Assembly (NCBI GenBank): GCA_037952775.1
Contig: JBANAY010000003.1
Span: forward strand, 23,870,001 to 23,934,000
Direction: 5' to 3'
Source of the DNA: Clonostachys chloroleuca
Taxonomy: Eukaryota > Ascomycota > Sordariomycetes > Hypocreales > Bionectriaceae
DNA length: 64,000 nt
A model generated the notes under the pieces. That model saw only the letters and a program-made list of their open reading frames with translations, ran no database searches and was not told the DNA's origin. The position numbers were made by a program, and so were the translations under genes. How positions within the stretch are numbered: position 1 is the stretch's first letter; the number at the start of each line of letters is the position of its first letter. Positions 1-10,690 of this stretch are shown here, piece by piece.

Positions 1-1230
1 CCTTGCGGGCCTTAATCTATCTACCTCTTATCCTCTTTTTACCTTAAAATCATAAGAATCAGATGAGAGTTGTTATGTCTTAAGACCTAAAACCGTAGGT
101 TATTTACCTTTACTCTAATAAGTAAGCGATTTCTAGTATCTAGGCTTAAAGGATCTATTAGAATAAAGGATTAATATTTAGAAATTAAAATTCTATATAA
201 GATAACTTTTGTAAAATAAAGAATCTCTTAGCTATACCTCTAGCTAATATAAAGAAGATTACTATTCTAGTTATTAATATTATTAGCTAAGCTAAGTTAG
301 AAAAGTAAGTAAAATGCTAGATCTTATAGGAAAATAAGTATTTATTTTACTATTATTATCTTACTAATATTAACTCTTTATTATACTAAGCTATCTTAAT
401 TCTTATAATTCTAATTCTTACTCTCTTTTATTATCTAACCCTGATATTATATATAGTAATATCTAGTAGATATTAATTAAATTTAAATAGGAAACTAAAA
501 TATACTAGTATAATATAGAGTAACTATTAATTAATTTATAGAGTAGGTATTAATTAACTTCATAATAATTAGAGATCTATTAAGTTTAAAATTTAGTAAA
601 TATACTAACCTTAAGTATATAATATTAATTATATATTTATTTCCTCTTTATTTATAGTATTTATAGAACTATATTTTATTTTATTATAATTCTAAATTTA
701 AATATTTACTAAATAATAGAGAAGATATATACTAACTAATAAATCAGAGTATAGTATAAGATATAGTAGCTATAATAGCTATATTAGCTATATCTATATT
801 TATTTAACTAAATAAAGTAAGATAAAATACTAAAGAAGTATAAAGAGAGTATAAAGAAATAATAAATATTCTATTAGATATAAATATTTTAAGATTCTAT
901 ATATAAGCTTTTTATTAATAGAATATTTTATTTATTAGATCTTTAGATTTTTAGCTACTATACTTATAAGATAATTATTATTAGCTATAGAATTAAATTA
1001 TATCTATAGATATTACTCTATAAGTTATTTAAAGCTCAGATTAAGCTAATGTAATAGTAGATAGCTATACTATAATAGAGAGAATAATAATAGCTAGATA
1101 TATTTAGAATATAGAGGAAAGTAATATATTACTTTACTAAAGCTTAAAGAATTCTAGCTTTAGTTCTATACTCTAGGGTATTTTATATAGGCCTAGGTTT
1201 TTAGATCCTAACCCTTAGATAGAGCTAGCT
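1..1230. repeat. RIP-mutated AT-rich DNA, unassigned
   Basis: Very AT-rich sequence almost without CA, TG or CG dinucleotides, which is the mark of saturated RIP. No reading frame survives and I could not assign a transposon family. The composition becomes normal at about 1230, where the NLR relic begins. Confidence 0.7.
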
Positions 1231-1336
1231 TAACTCTCATCGACGTGGGTTAATCCATCCTACGGCTAAGCCTGAAAGGAGATCGGCCAAAAACTCCCCA
1301 CCTTCCAGTAAGAACGATTTGCCGTATGATCCTCAC

Positions 1337-1975
1337 TTTTAGGAGAGTGCTGGAGTCTGGGATACATTTCCCTGCATAGTAATAAAAAGCGCCTATGGCT
1401 ATGCTGACAGTCATAAGACCAAGAAGTGGCAGCAGTATGCGGCTGCAACGGCTGTGGCTTATGTGAAAGCTTTCTTAGAGTTTTGGGAGCCTTCAGCTAA
1501 AGGCCAGGCTGTTAATAAGCCTACTGTGAAGTGTGTCTACTAAACTAGGGATGGAAATCTGTGAGCAAGGGTGGATGCGTGGACCTCACGTGATGACCCT
1601 CATCAGGGACGTTTCCTAGCTAGAGGGATAAGTATCTCAATAACTCTTATGTTGACCCCAAACGCGTGCCCCGTAGCTGGTGACCCTCTTCGTCACAAAA
1701 TCTATATACTATTTGCATTATAGTTCTTATGCCATATCCTAGCAATCCAGACTTCATTGGCCGCTCAGATATTCTATATCAGCTTAAGGATAAGTTAGGC
1801 TATATAGAGTAGTATACCGCAACCTTTTATTTACAAGCGTTGCTCTTAACTCTGGTGGTGTTGGGTAAGTGATCTGACTCTGTCTAGATTAAAGGAGGGG
1901 TTTTAACTCGAGCAGGAAAACACAGATTGCGCTGGCCTACATTTATTAGCTAATAACCCATATACCCGAATGCTA
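1337..1975 (+). pseudogene. PNP-NB-ARC NLR gene fragment (dead paralogue of the gene at 44-47 kb)
   Basis: Two pieces of one receptor gene are readable on the plus strand. Bases 1337-1543 encode the end of a PNP_UDP_1 (nucleoside phosphorylase) domain, reading ESAGVWDTFPCIVIK and then YADSHKTKKW, very close to the C-terminal part of the same domain in the minus-strand gene at 44152-47176. Bases about 1731-1975 encode the linker and start of the NB-ARC domain (PYPSNPDFIGR), then an out-of-frame P-loop region, a plausible intron (GTAAGT...GCAG) at the same place as intron 2 of the intact gene, and KTQIALAYIY. Stop codons (TAG at 1340-1342 and near 1830) and a one-base deletion before the P-loop show it is dead. 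The N-terminal PNP half and the TPR part are missing. Confidence 0.8.
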
Positions 1976-2431
1976 TAGCCCCCGCTTAGGCTAGGACTAG
2001 GACAAACGTAGCGGAATCCAAAGCAAGCCTGAAACACGGATAAAAGCCCCGTCTCTGTTTACGTCTGGCCCCGTGTGAGAAATGCTTTTTTTTTTTTTTC
2101 CAGAGCCATTGCGTGTGATTTAGAAATTGGCGTCGCAGCGAGTGGAAGGGGGAACACACGGGACGTTATAACCCCGGGTGTAGGTATGTTTATGTTGCAT
2201 ACGGACTATAGTACGCTAAATTAAGGCATTTGCCAAGGAGTAAGTAGCATCGCTGCTAGTACTGATTTAGAAGGTTAGAGAGATCCACTCCGTAACCTAA
2301 TATGGCTCTGTATTCACTATGCCGTTATTTTTTCCTAATCTGGACCGGGTGTTGAAGTTTGGACATGGTCTAGAGTTAGGTTCCCACTCAACTAACTCAA
2401 ATGCTCTCGATTGGTGATGTCGAAAAACAAC

Positions 2432-2437
2432 TATAAA
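2432..2437 (+). promoter_or_regulatory. candidate TATA box of the mannanase gene
   Basis: TATAAA lies 83 bp before the chosen ATG at 2520, in a normal-composition intergenic region (1976-2519) that also holds a long T-run near 2086-2099. Spacing is reasonable for a fungal core promoter. No experimental support. Confidence 0.35.
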
Positions 2438-2519
2438 GTGATACAGCCTCATGATGGAACAACTAGAACGTAGCATCTTAGAGTAGCTTCGAACTTCAAT
2501 CTATATCAAGCAAAGAAAA

Positions 2520-3995
2520 ATGAAACATATCAGTCTCCTTTTGTCCTGCTTGGCAGGCCTTGCATCAGCTCAACAGTCCCTCTGGGGTCAATGTGGTGGT
2601 CGTGACTGGACTGGCCCAACAACCTGTGTGAATGGGGCATATTGCCGCTATCAGGATGAATGGTATTCACAATGTACACCTGGTAAGTTCAAATCATGAG
2701 AGGGTATTCTAATGCCGGTGAAGTCTTCCCTGACACATACAGGATCCTCACAAGTATTAACAAATACCACAACATCGATGCCAGCAACCACTCTTGTGAC
2801 ATCGACTACGACATCCGAAAAGACTCCTACTGTAGGTACCGGTTTCCCAAAAGCCACTGGTACCAAGTTTACCCTTGATGGAGTGACCAAGTATTTCGCC
2901 GGAACCAATTGTTATTGGTGCAGCTTCATGACAAACAACGCTGATGTTGACACTACTTTTGACCGCTTCCAGAAATCAGGAATCAGGATTATTCGGATCT
3001 GGGGCTTTAACGATGTGAACACCATCCCAGAGCCTGGGAAAGTATATTTCCAACACCTCTCTGCTTCTGGTTCCACCATCAACACCGGCGCCAACGGGCT
3101 AGAACGGCTAGACTACGTTGTGTCCGCGGCAGAGAAACGTGGGTTGAAGCTCGTCATTAACTTTGTCAACTACTGGGATGACTTTGGTGGAATGAATGCA
3201 TACATCACAGCCTTTGGTGGTGACAAAACAGGGTGGTATACCAACAAAGCAGCGCAAACACAATATCGGAAGTATATCGAAGCTGTAGTATCTCGGTTCA
3301 AGTCTAGTACTGGCATCCTGGCCTGGGAGCTGGCTAATGAGCCTCGCTGCTCCCAGTGCAGCACCGATGTCATTTACAACTGGGCCAAGACCACCTCGGA
3401 GTACGTCAAAAGCCTGGATGGAGATCATATGGTGACTCTCGGCGACGAGGGAATGGGTCTTTCGGGAGATGGTAGTTACGCATATACCTTCGCCGAGGGC
3501 ACAGACTTTGTGAAGAATCTAGGCATTTCCACCCTCGACTTTGGAACATTCCATTTATACCCGGATCATTGTGAGTAAAACTAATTATAACCCATAATGG
3601 TTTTTAAGGGGGCAGTTATGACTGATGGAGACCTTTTATTTAGGGGGTACATCCTACGACTGGGGAAACCAGTGGGTTAAGAGCCATGCTGCCGCCTGTG
3701 TTGCCGCGAACAAGCCTTGCTTTTTTGAAGAATGTGAGTTATATATTGGGATTATATTTTTAAAGTGCATTATGCTAACAATGGCCTTTCAGATGGCACT
3801 CTCTCAAACCATTGCAGCTTAGAACGACCCTGGCAGCTTACTTCTGTTGCTACCCTAGGCATGGCTAGTGACGCGTTCTGGCAAGCGGGTGATACCATCA
3901 GTACTGGCACAACTCACGACGATAATTTTACCATCTACTATGACAGTTCCGACTGGAAATGCCTTGTCACCGACCATGTCGCTGTCATTGCTTGA
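2520..3995 (+). CDS. Secreted endo-beta-1,4-mannanase, CBM1-GH5
   Basis: Joining 2520-2682, 2743-3570, 3644-3733 and 3793-3995 gives 427 residues without a stop. All three introns (60, 73 and 59 bp) start GTAAGT or GTGAGT and end in CAG or TAG, and keep frame. Residues 1-17 ([17 protein letters not shown]) form a signal peptide. Residues about 20-55 are a fungal cellulose-binding CBM1 with WGQCGG, TCVNG and the terminal cysteine. A Ser/Thr-rich linker (about 56-85) follows, then a GH5 catalytic domain to the end. NEP with the presumed acid/base Glu254, HLYPDHWG, and FFEEYG with the nucleophile (Glu359/Glu360) are in the expected order. The family (GH5_7, Man5A type) hydrolyses beta-mannan in plant cell walls outside the cell. 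The gene looks intact, although it sits between an NLR relic and a transposon. An endoglucanase role is less likely given the WELANEPRC context. Confidence 0.9.
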
Positions 3996-4188
3996 GATGG
4001 TTATGCAACCGGTTGAGCTGAATAGGGTGAGCTGAACAGGGGGCGTTGGATTGTACTATCAAGTAGATTCAAATTGTGTGTCTTTGTCTGTTCGTCGACA
4101 CCTCTTTCAGCTCTGCTTAGGGCTTCTTGTTGAGAGACCTAAAAAGCCCAATAAAACTGCATTGTGTGTGGTACCCCTTTTTTGCAAC

Positions 4189-4217
4189 AGAATGTACCTT
4201 ATCGCTCGCCAAAGGTA
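4189..4217 (+). repeat. left part of a short dispersed repeat split by the Tc1 element
   Basis: This stretch matches 47473-47502. Its continuation resumes at 5608 after the Tc1 insertion and matches 47503-47708. The copy at 47.5 kb is therefore an uninterrupted paralogue of the insertion site. Confidence 0.7.
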
Positions 4218-5607
4218 AACCCACATTCCAAAAGAGTTGACGCACCCACCTCCGGCTGCCACATTTAGGTTACATTCCAAGGAATTCAAATACCTCTCAA
4301 CACAGCAAATAAATAGTATAAATTAAGGTACCTTATTTCTAATGACCGTTAGGGGCAGGTCTTCAATATTTTGAATACGAGCCTTTCGCTTGGCGTACTG
4401 CAGCTACACGACGGGGCATTGAGTCTAACAGGGTATCAATGAAGCTCTGGGGAATAGCCTCCCACGCGATTTGCAAGCACTCTTTGAATTTCGCGATATC
4501 AGCTGTGTTTCCTTTTAATTTAGAGAGTTCAGGGAACATTCTATAGAGTGTCCTTTTTAAACGAGCCCAAACATGCTCTATTGGGTTGAGATCCGGGCTG
4601 TGAGATAGCCAGTCAATGAAGCTTATCCCGTGAGTGATCAGGAAGTCTGTGGTTTGCTCTGACTTATGAATAGAAGCGTTATCTTGTTGAAAATGCCTTG
4701 TTCCATCATAATTAGGAAGCAGACCTTCCTCTAGGGCCCAGCAATAGCTATTAGAAGTGAAGCCTTTCTTCTTTGCGAGCTCATCGCGTGTCATGATCAC
4801 AAGCTTGGAACGCCCGCCTTTCCAGATACCACCCCAGACCATAATGATAATATCAGCTTTTCCGTGTGTTACCTTATTAACGAATTTTGCATCATAAGCC
4901 TCGTGTGTAAATCTCCAAACCCAGCAGTTCGGCGTTACGCTGTTATTTTGAACTGTACACTCATCTGAGAAGATGATCTAAACAGCCTATTAGTGAGAGA
5001 CCAACGCGCTATGCACACTTGGCTATACCTCAACTAATTCGTCTTCTTTTCTGTTCCAATGTTGTATAAATGTTCTTCTTTGATTAATTGCCTCTTTGCT
5101 TAAAAAAATACGCTTCTTCGCCTTCCATTTGCGTAGATTAACAGCGAGTAAGTCGCGACGAACCGTCGTCGCGCTTATATCAAGATCTAGGTCATGGACA
5201 AGCTCTTTCCGTGTGACCTGATAATCGCGACGGACTTCTCTTCGAATCCTGCGTGAGTCACGAGGAGAAAGAAGCTTAGGACGTCCTTTGCGATCCTCTG
5301 CCTTCAAAGTTGACGTCTTTTCGAGCCTTCGAAGAAGACGGGTGACCGTGGCGCGTGATACGCCAAAACGCTCCGCCACAACGGCGTGCTTCTCGCCGCC
5401 CTGAACAGCAGCCACAATGGCCGTACGGGTTTCTAATGGGGTTTGTTGTTTTCCTTAGCGATTTGCACTTAAAATATCACCAAAGGCTCTTTTTTTGGCC
5501 TCCATTGTGAAGAATTGTGTGTAATTGAAAGGAAAGGTGTGTGGTGGAGGATTTGCGCGAACACGCGAAAAGTCGCGTGGTGCGTCATCTCTTTTGGAAC
5601 CCCACTG
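4218..5607 (-). mobile_element. Tc1/mariner-family DNA transposon, 1390 bp, full length
   Basis: The element is bounded by TA dinucleotides (4216-4217 and 5608-5609), the target duplication of Tc1/mariner elements. Its ends are imperfect inverted repeats of about 30 bp sharing TTCCAAAAGAG then TGACGCACC. The related repeat at 47473-47708 has no insertion at the matching position, which confirms both borders independently. The one encoded protein is a DD34E transposase on the minus strand. Composition is normal, unlike the RIP-mutated elements around, so arrival was probably late or in low copy number. Confidence 0.9.
4363..5505 (-). pseudogene. Tc1-family transposase with one intron and one premature stop
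   Basis: Exon 1 (5505-5029) and exon 2 (4977-4363) join across a 51-bp intron (GTATAG...CACTAAT...TTTAG) to give 363 codons. The N-terminal half is a helix-turn-helix DNA-binding region (FGVSRATVTRLLRRL). The C-terminal half is a DDE_3 nuclease with IIFSDE, QDNASIHKS and SPDLNPIEHVW. The second Asp and the Glu are separated by 34 residues (DD34E). Start ATG at 5505 (MEAKKRAFGDILSANR) is followed by TAA at 5457-5455, probably from CAA by a C-to-T change. The rest of the frame is open, so a protein starting downstream is conceivable. It would cut and paste its own element between the terminal repeats. Confidence 0.85.
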
Positions 5608-5815
5608 TATCGAAATTTCACGCTAGCACTGTAGGCACAGTGTTCCCACCTCAGTACTTAGTCTACTTTGAGAGGGTTATTTGTTGGCCATTAATGGACA
5701 TTTCCCGTACTGTAACAGCATGGAAAAAGTATACTAAGGTATTTTGAGGTACTCTTTTTTCTTAAAATACAACATAAAGACAACAGAGCGGAAGCTGATT
5801 ATGCTGCCAACTGTA
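5608..5815 (+). repeat. right part of a short dispersed repeat (paralogue of 47503-47708)
   Basis: About 210 bp strongly similar to 47503-47708, including CTCAGTACTTAGTCTACTTT and the final GCGGAAGCTG motif. A 26-bp piece of the end recurs inverted at 43724-43749. No open reading frame or terminal inverted repeat was seen, so its class is unknown. It could be a small non-autonomous element. Confidence 0.7.
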
Positions 5816-6161
5816 ACATCTGCTGTTAAATATGCACAATGCTTGAATTTCTAGTGTCAGTGAGCAATACGTAATGCGCGGACTCAAACCTGGCCTACCC
5901 TCACGCTTGCATTTGCGAACTCTCGAGTTCGCATTTCCAAGTGCAAATTTAAGTGCTAATTCGTACCTACCTACAGTACCTTAGCGTACCTACATCGATA
6001 GGTACCGGTATGCATACACACTCTTCCCAATTAATACAAACTATTAAGTTCGCATATACGTATACCGTGATTGCTACAGTTCTCAGACCCCTAGCTAATA
6101 CATACTACGGCCAGGCATCAAAACAACATAAAACAGTCACATCTTGCACGATATGTCTGTA
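5816..6161. other. intergenic DNA with a short perfect hairpin
   Basis: Normal-composition DNA without a convincing gene. At 5914-5933 there is an 8-bp perfect inverted repeat (TGCGAACT, 4-base centre, AGTTCGCA). Several GTACCTAC-type words occur near 5965-6010. Confidence 0.4.
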
Positions 6162-8654
6162 CTAAGATTTGAGACCATGACACCTCAGGCCATGGTTCTG
6201 TAAAAGCATCTTGTCTTCTAGTATTATGTTATAAACCCGGTAATGGATCACATGATAGTCCTCTAAAATAGCAAGGTACCTGCGATAAAAGTGCTTAGCT
6301 GTATCGCCAGATGTATAGAACTCTCGGACCAGATCTTTGATCAAAGGATCATCTGGTTATAAAGTAAGAGCTTTACTAATGTATAAAAAACAGTATCTGG
6401 GTTATTCCTTATCCGTTTTTACCCTGATAGCTTTCAGTATAACTTTTAATTTTTTTTACAGAGGACCTTCCTCCTGGGTATCTATACTCTGTATATATTA
6501 AGGCTCAGTTAATAATATCTTTTATATACTATAATATCGGCCCTTCTTTAACTATATAGTATATAATAATAGTATTAATTATATTATTCTGCCTTTAATA
6601 ATAGCCCTTAATCGTATTATTATATTCAGCAGCCAGGGCTTATACTAGATATTTCTGGGCTGACCCTTAAGGATAGCAGCCCTTATTAATAACTTAGTTA
6701 GGGTTCTATTTATCTCTTAGTTAGTACTTAATATTATTAATAGCCTAGCTATCTATCTACTTGTACCGGATATTATTTTTAAATAATCTTTTAAATCTCA
6801 GTTTCTTACTTCTTAGTTAGTAATAGGCTTTAATATATTCCTCAGACCCCGGCTTCTTTTACTAGAGTTCCTATTTAAGTTTCCTAATAAGAGAGTAGAT
6901 ATTTATAGATATAGTTTGCTCAGTAGTAAGGTCTATTAGCTGATACTTGCTAATCGAGTAGGTAATACTGTAAGCCTATTTTATTAGTACCTGCTATAAT
7001 CTTTAACCTCAGAGAATAGCCTATATATCTATATTAATTTCTTACCTGAGAAAATATCTCTAAAAGGGGATAGAGCTAGTATAGTCTAAAACTAGGTTTT
7101 ATAATACTTTACTAATATTAACTATATATTATACTTATTAGTAATAGAAAATCTTAGAACTATCTAGAAGTTAGTAGGAATAAACTACTTTAGTTAAACC
7201 TATTAGCTATAGTATAGTACAGACTATATAGTATAGTAGTATACTTAAAGCCTAGTATCTTACTAATTTATCTAATCTATCTTACTATTATTCTATATAT
7301 TATAGAGATATCTATACAGATATTATATCTAGTAAGGGTCTTTATTATATAGTAGAATACTAATATATTATTAAACTCTTTCTTTAAAGGAAGTAGTAGC
7401 TCCTTTTCTCCTATATAGATATCGAGCTTATCTAGCTTCTCTAGGGAGATAAGGCTTAGAACCTTAAATACTTAATAGTAAAATAGGATAGCTAAAAGGT
7501 ATATATAGAAACTAAGGAATAGTAAAGAATTAAAGAAGTTCTTAGGAACTATAAAGATCTTACTATAATAGTAGTAAAATATTAGCCTTTTAAAATAATA
7601 TAGGTTTATTATCTAATATAGAAAATATATATATATCTTTAACCTTAAGGTAAGTCTTTATAAAAGCTAAGATAGAATAAGTTAGTATATTATATATACT
7701 GCTTTTAGGATCTTATACTAATACTATATAAATATTACTAAATTAAAGGTATAAAATAGATATAGGGTATATACTAGCAGGAGTAAGTAAAAGGAGAAAT
7801 AAAACTATAAGGATTTAAATCTCTCCTAGCTGAAAAGCTTTTTTAGTTATATTTAATATTATCTAAATCTACTCTAATAGATCTTTAATAGTTATATAGC
7901 AGTTTACCTACTTCTTATTACTTAGTCTATACTTTTTAGCCAGATCTCTAAGAGCCTAGCAGTTTATATTAGAAAGTATTTCTAGAGAAGATTATAATTG
8001 ATATTCCTACTCTATATATCTTCCAGTTTAATTTTATTAATCTTATCTCTAGTAGCCCTTTTAATATATAGCTGGAATACTTTCTAGTATATATTTAGAG
8101 AACTTTTCTTCTTTATTCTATAGAGCTTTCTACTATATTTATTAACTTTTTAGTTTAAGTACTAGTTAAAAAAATTATCTAAAATCCCTATAGATAGAGA
8201 TATATAACTTATTTTAGGATTAAGATTAAGAATCTTATAGAATCTACAAATAAAACCTATTAGTATTAACTATTAAGAGTAGATCTAGTTACTAACTCTT
8301 TCTATATATTATCTATTATAATAAGAGAACAGTACTACCTGGGCTATAATCTTAACTATTATAATAAGCCTTATTAAACTCCTTTACTGCTTTTTAATAG
8401 TATTCTGGTAGGTTTATATTTCTACCAAATAAGCTAACAGTATCTTTAAAATCCACTTCGTCCTCATTAAGAGGATCTTCTAGGACAGTCTTATCGCTCC
8501 TAAATTCAGAGCCCTCATGATCTTCATTGTTATTGTTAAAAACACTATCGATGTCAGACTTATCTGAGTATTCTGAGTCTTGATCAGGGTATTCGGAGGC
8601 TGGATCAGAGTATTCTGAGTCTGACTCAGGAGGTAACCGTACAGTAGGAGCCAT
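6162..8654 (-). pseudogene. DUF3435 tyrosine recombinase (Starship-captain/Crypton-like), killed by RIP
   Basis: A gene-length relic (about 830 codons) starts at ATG 8654. The first 86 codons are intact: an acidic, Ser/Asp/Glu-rich leader repeating SEYSD, then LFGRNINLPEYY. Past a TAA the frame continues with KAVKEFNKAYYNS, DYSPGSTVLL, KKKSSLNIY and LRDLAKKYRLSNKK. These match what I know of fungal DUF3435 proteins, with stops only at RIP-type codons. Further on are KLDKLDIYIGEKELLLPLKK and AQKYLVQALAAEYNNTIKGY. Bases 6344-6162 encode the C-terminal zinc-finger region (SGDTAKHFYRRYLA, LEDKMLLQNHGLR), where the expected CxxC reads YRVY and a histidine has become Tyr, again C-to-T changes. Such enzymes integrate and excise large elements by tyrosine-mediated strand exchange. 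The middle is heavily mutated, the two ends are not. The DUF3435 assignment is firm; captain versus lone Crypton is not settled. Confidence 0.85.
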
Positions 8655-9100
8655 CCTGTAGTTAGCTGTGGTTTTGTAGGAGAGAAAATGTATTTCTTAG
8701 AGAGCCATGAAGAAATTATGATAGGAGGAAGAGTAAAAAATAAGAATAAAAAGGGTTCATCAGAAGGAGAGGGAAGGGATGATCGAAGGAAGAGAAGAAT
8801 GGGGGGAGGAACATGGCAGCGACCAAGCGCAATATTTATAGCAAGGCTGCCAAGTGCTAATTGTGCAACGAAATAGTCTATTTAAGTACCTTGATCAAGT
8901 ATATTAAGAGGCTCAGGGACCAACTTCTTGGCAACTGAGCAAATACTTGCTCGAGGTGCTATAGTGGAGCTGAAGAATAGTACAGTAATGGTACTTAGCG
9001 ATGTTCTGATAAGGGTTCGTTGGAATAGCAGAGCTTAAAGCGGTAAGAGATTTTAGGCAAATCTGCTGCTAAAAATAATAGCTGAATCCGGTAGAAAAGT
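8655..9100. other. upstream region of the DUF3435 relic
   Basis: Normal-composition DNA with a purine-rich strand at 8690-8820. I see no gene in it. An element edge would be expected here if the recombinase was a captain transcribed inward from a terminus, but I found no clear terminal repeat. Confidence 0.4.
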
Positions 9101-9179
9101 AGGTAAATTCGCTATAATAACTCTATAAGTAGTAATTCTTTAAATATTTAATAGGTTTCTATATATTATCTTTTTTATT

Positions 9180-10690
9180 ATATTTTTTCTATTTACTAAA
9201 TAAAATATTTATTTATTTTTAATCTTTTTTTTTATTATTTTTTCTAATTTATATTTTTTTATAAACTTTAATTAGATAATCTTAATTTAGAGTATTTTAT
9301 AATATCTTTTTAAGTAATAAAATATAAAAAACTAAGTAAATATATATTATATCTAGTAATAAGAGTTTATAGTTAATATCTAATTTTTTCTTTAAAATTT
9401 TAAATAATTTAAATTTTTTATAATCTAATTTATTATTTAGTTTTATTATTTTAATATTTTTATAAAGTAAATAAATCTTATATTCTTTCTTTAAAATTAG
9501 TTTTTTTAATTTTATTTTATTATAATATTTCTTTATTCTTTTTTAAATAAATTCTAATTTTATTTTTATTTCTATATATAGTAAATATAATATTTCTTTA
9601 GTAAATATAGTAATAAATATATTTAGCTTTTTAAGTTTTAATTAATTCTAAAATTATAATTTATAACTATAGTTTATATATATAGATATAAACTAGATAG
9701 ATTCTTATATTAAACTATTAGATATAATCTATACTATAGATAATAGTTATATTTAATTATTTTATTTATAATTAATATATACTTATAGATATTATTCTAG
9801 AGTTTAATTTAATTACTCTATTTAACTATTACTTTATAAATAATAAGCTATTAAAAGCTTATATTTTATATCTATTTATACTATAAGTAATTATTAAAAT
9901 TTAAAAATAAATATTATTTCTCTATTTAAAATTATTTCTTTAAATAATATATAATAATTAATTATATATTATAGGAATTAATATATAAGATCTTCTATAA
10001 AGCTTATTTTTTTATATAGAATAAAGTATTTATACTTTATAAATCTATTAATAATAATTAAAATACTCTTCTATTATATTTCTATTATTAGTTTTATTAA
10101 TAATAATAGCTTAATAATATAGTTAAAGAATATTAATTACTATAATTATTTTAATACTTATATTAGTTTAAGTTTTTACAAAGTTTATATTTTATAGATT
10201 TAATTTATATATAAGTATTATATTTTAAAACTATAGTTTATATATCTTTTTATAAACTAAGATTATTATAATATTACTTTATTCTATTAAAGATTTTTTT
10301 TTAACTTTTTAATATTCTAAGAATAAATACTTATAGATCTCTTTAATAAATATCTTTCTTATATTTTATTATAGTATCTCTATATCTAGTATAATATCTA
10401 TCTGGATTTTAGTATATATTCTTTTCTTTTATATAATATCTAAAGTTTTCTATATTAAATATCCTTTATTATTTATAGTAAATAGTTATTTATTTATCTT
10501 AGGAACTATCTATTTATATTTAGATTTCTAGCTAAAAGTATTAATTTTTCTATTTTTAGATCTTTTTTAATATATAATTTTATAATTAAATTTAAATAAA
10601 TATTTAGTATAATATATTTATCTTTTATTAAATTATTAAGTTATAATAAAATATTAAATATTCTTATAATTTATATATATTATTAGAAGG
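9180..10690 (-). mobile_element. Gypsy retrotransposon relic, integrase part, RIP-mutated
   Basis: Reverse-strand reading near 10065-10020 gives SILIIINRFIKYKYFI, the RIP-altered counterpart of the Gypsy integrase core motif around the first catalytic Asp (VIDRFTKY). Near 9420-9290 it gives INYKLLLLDIIYIYLVFYIL, which corresponds to the conserved integrase C-terminal stretch ending HPVFHVSLL. The same end recurs at 62346-62620. All damage is of transition type. LTRs could not be delimited and both limits given here are approximate. Confidence 0.65.

Noticed and set aside
5870..5910. Minus-strand GGTTTGAGTCC, similar to a tRNA T-arm or polymerase III B box
   Set aside because: No acceptor, D or anticodon arms could be folded around it, so neither a tRNA nor a SINE is supported.
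8688..8876. 62-codon Lys/Gly/Arg-rich plus-strand frame
   Set aside because: Low-complexity purine-rich DNA antisense to the upstream region of the DUF3435 gene; no support as a gene.
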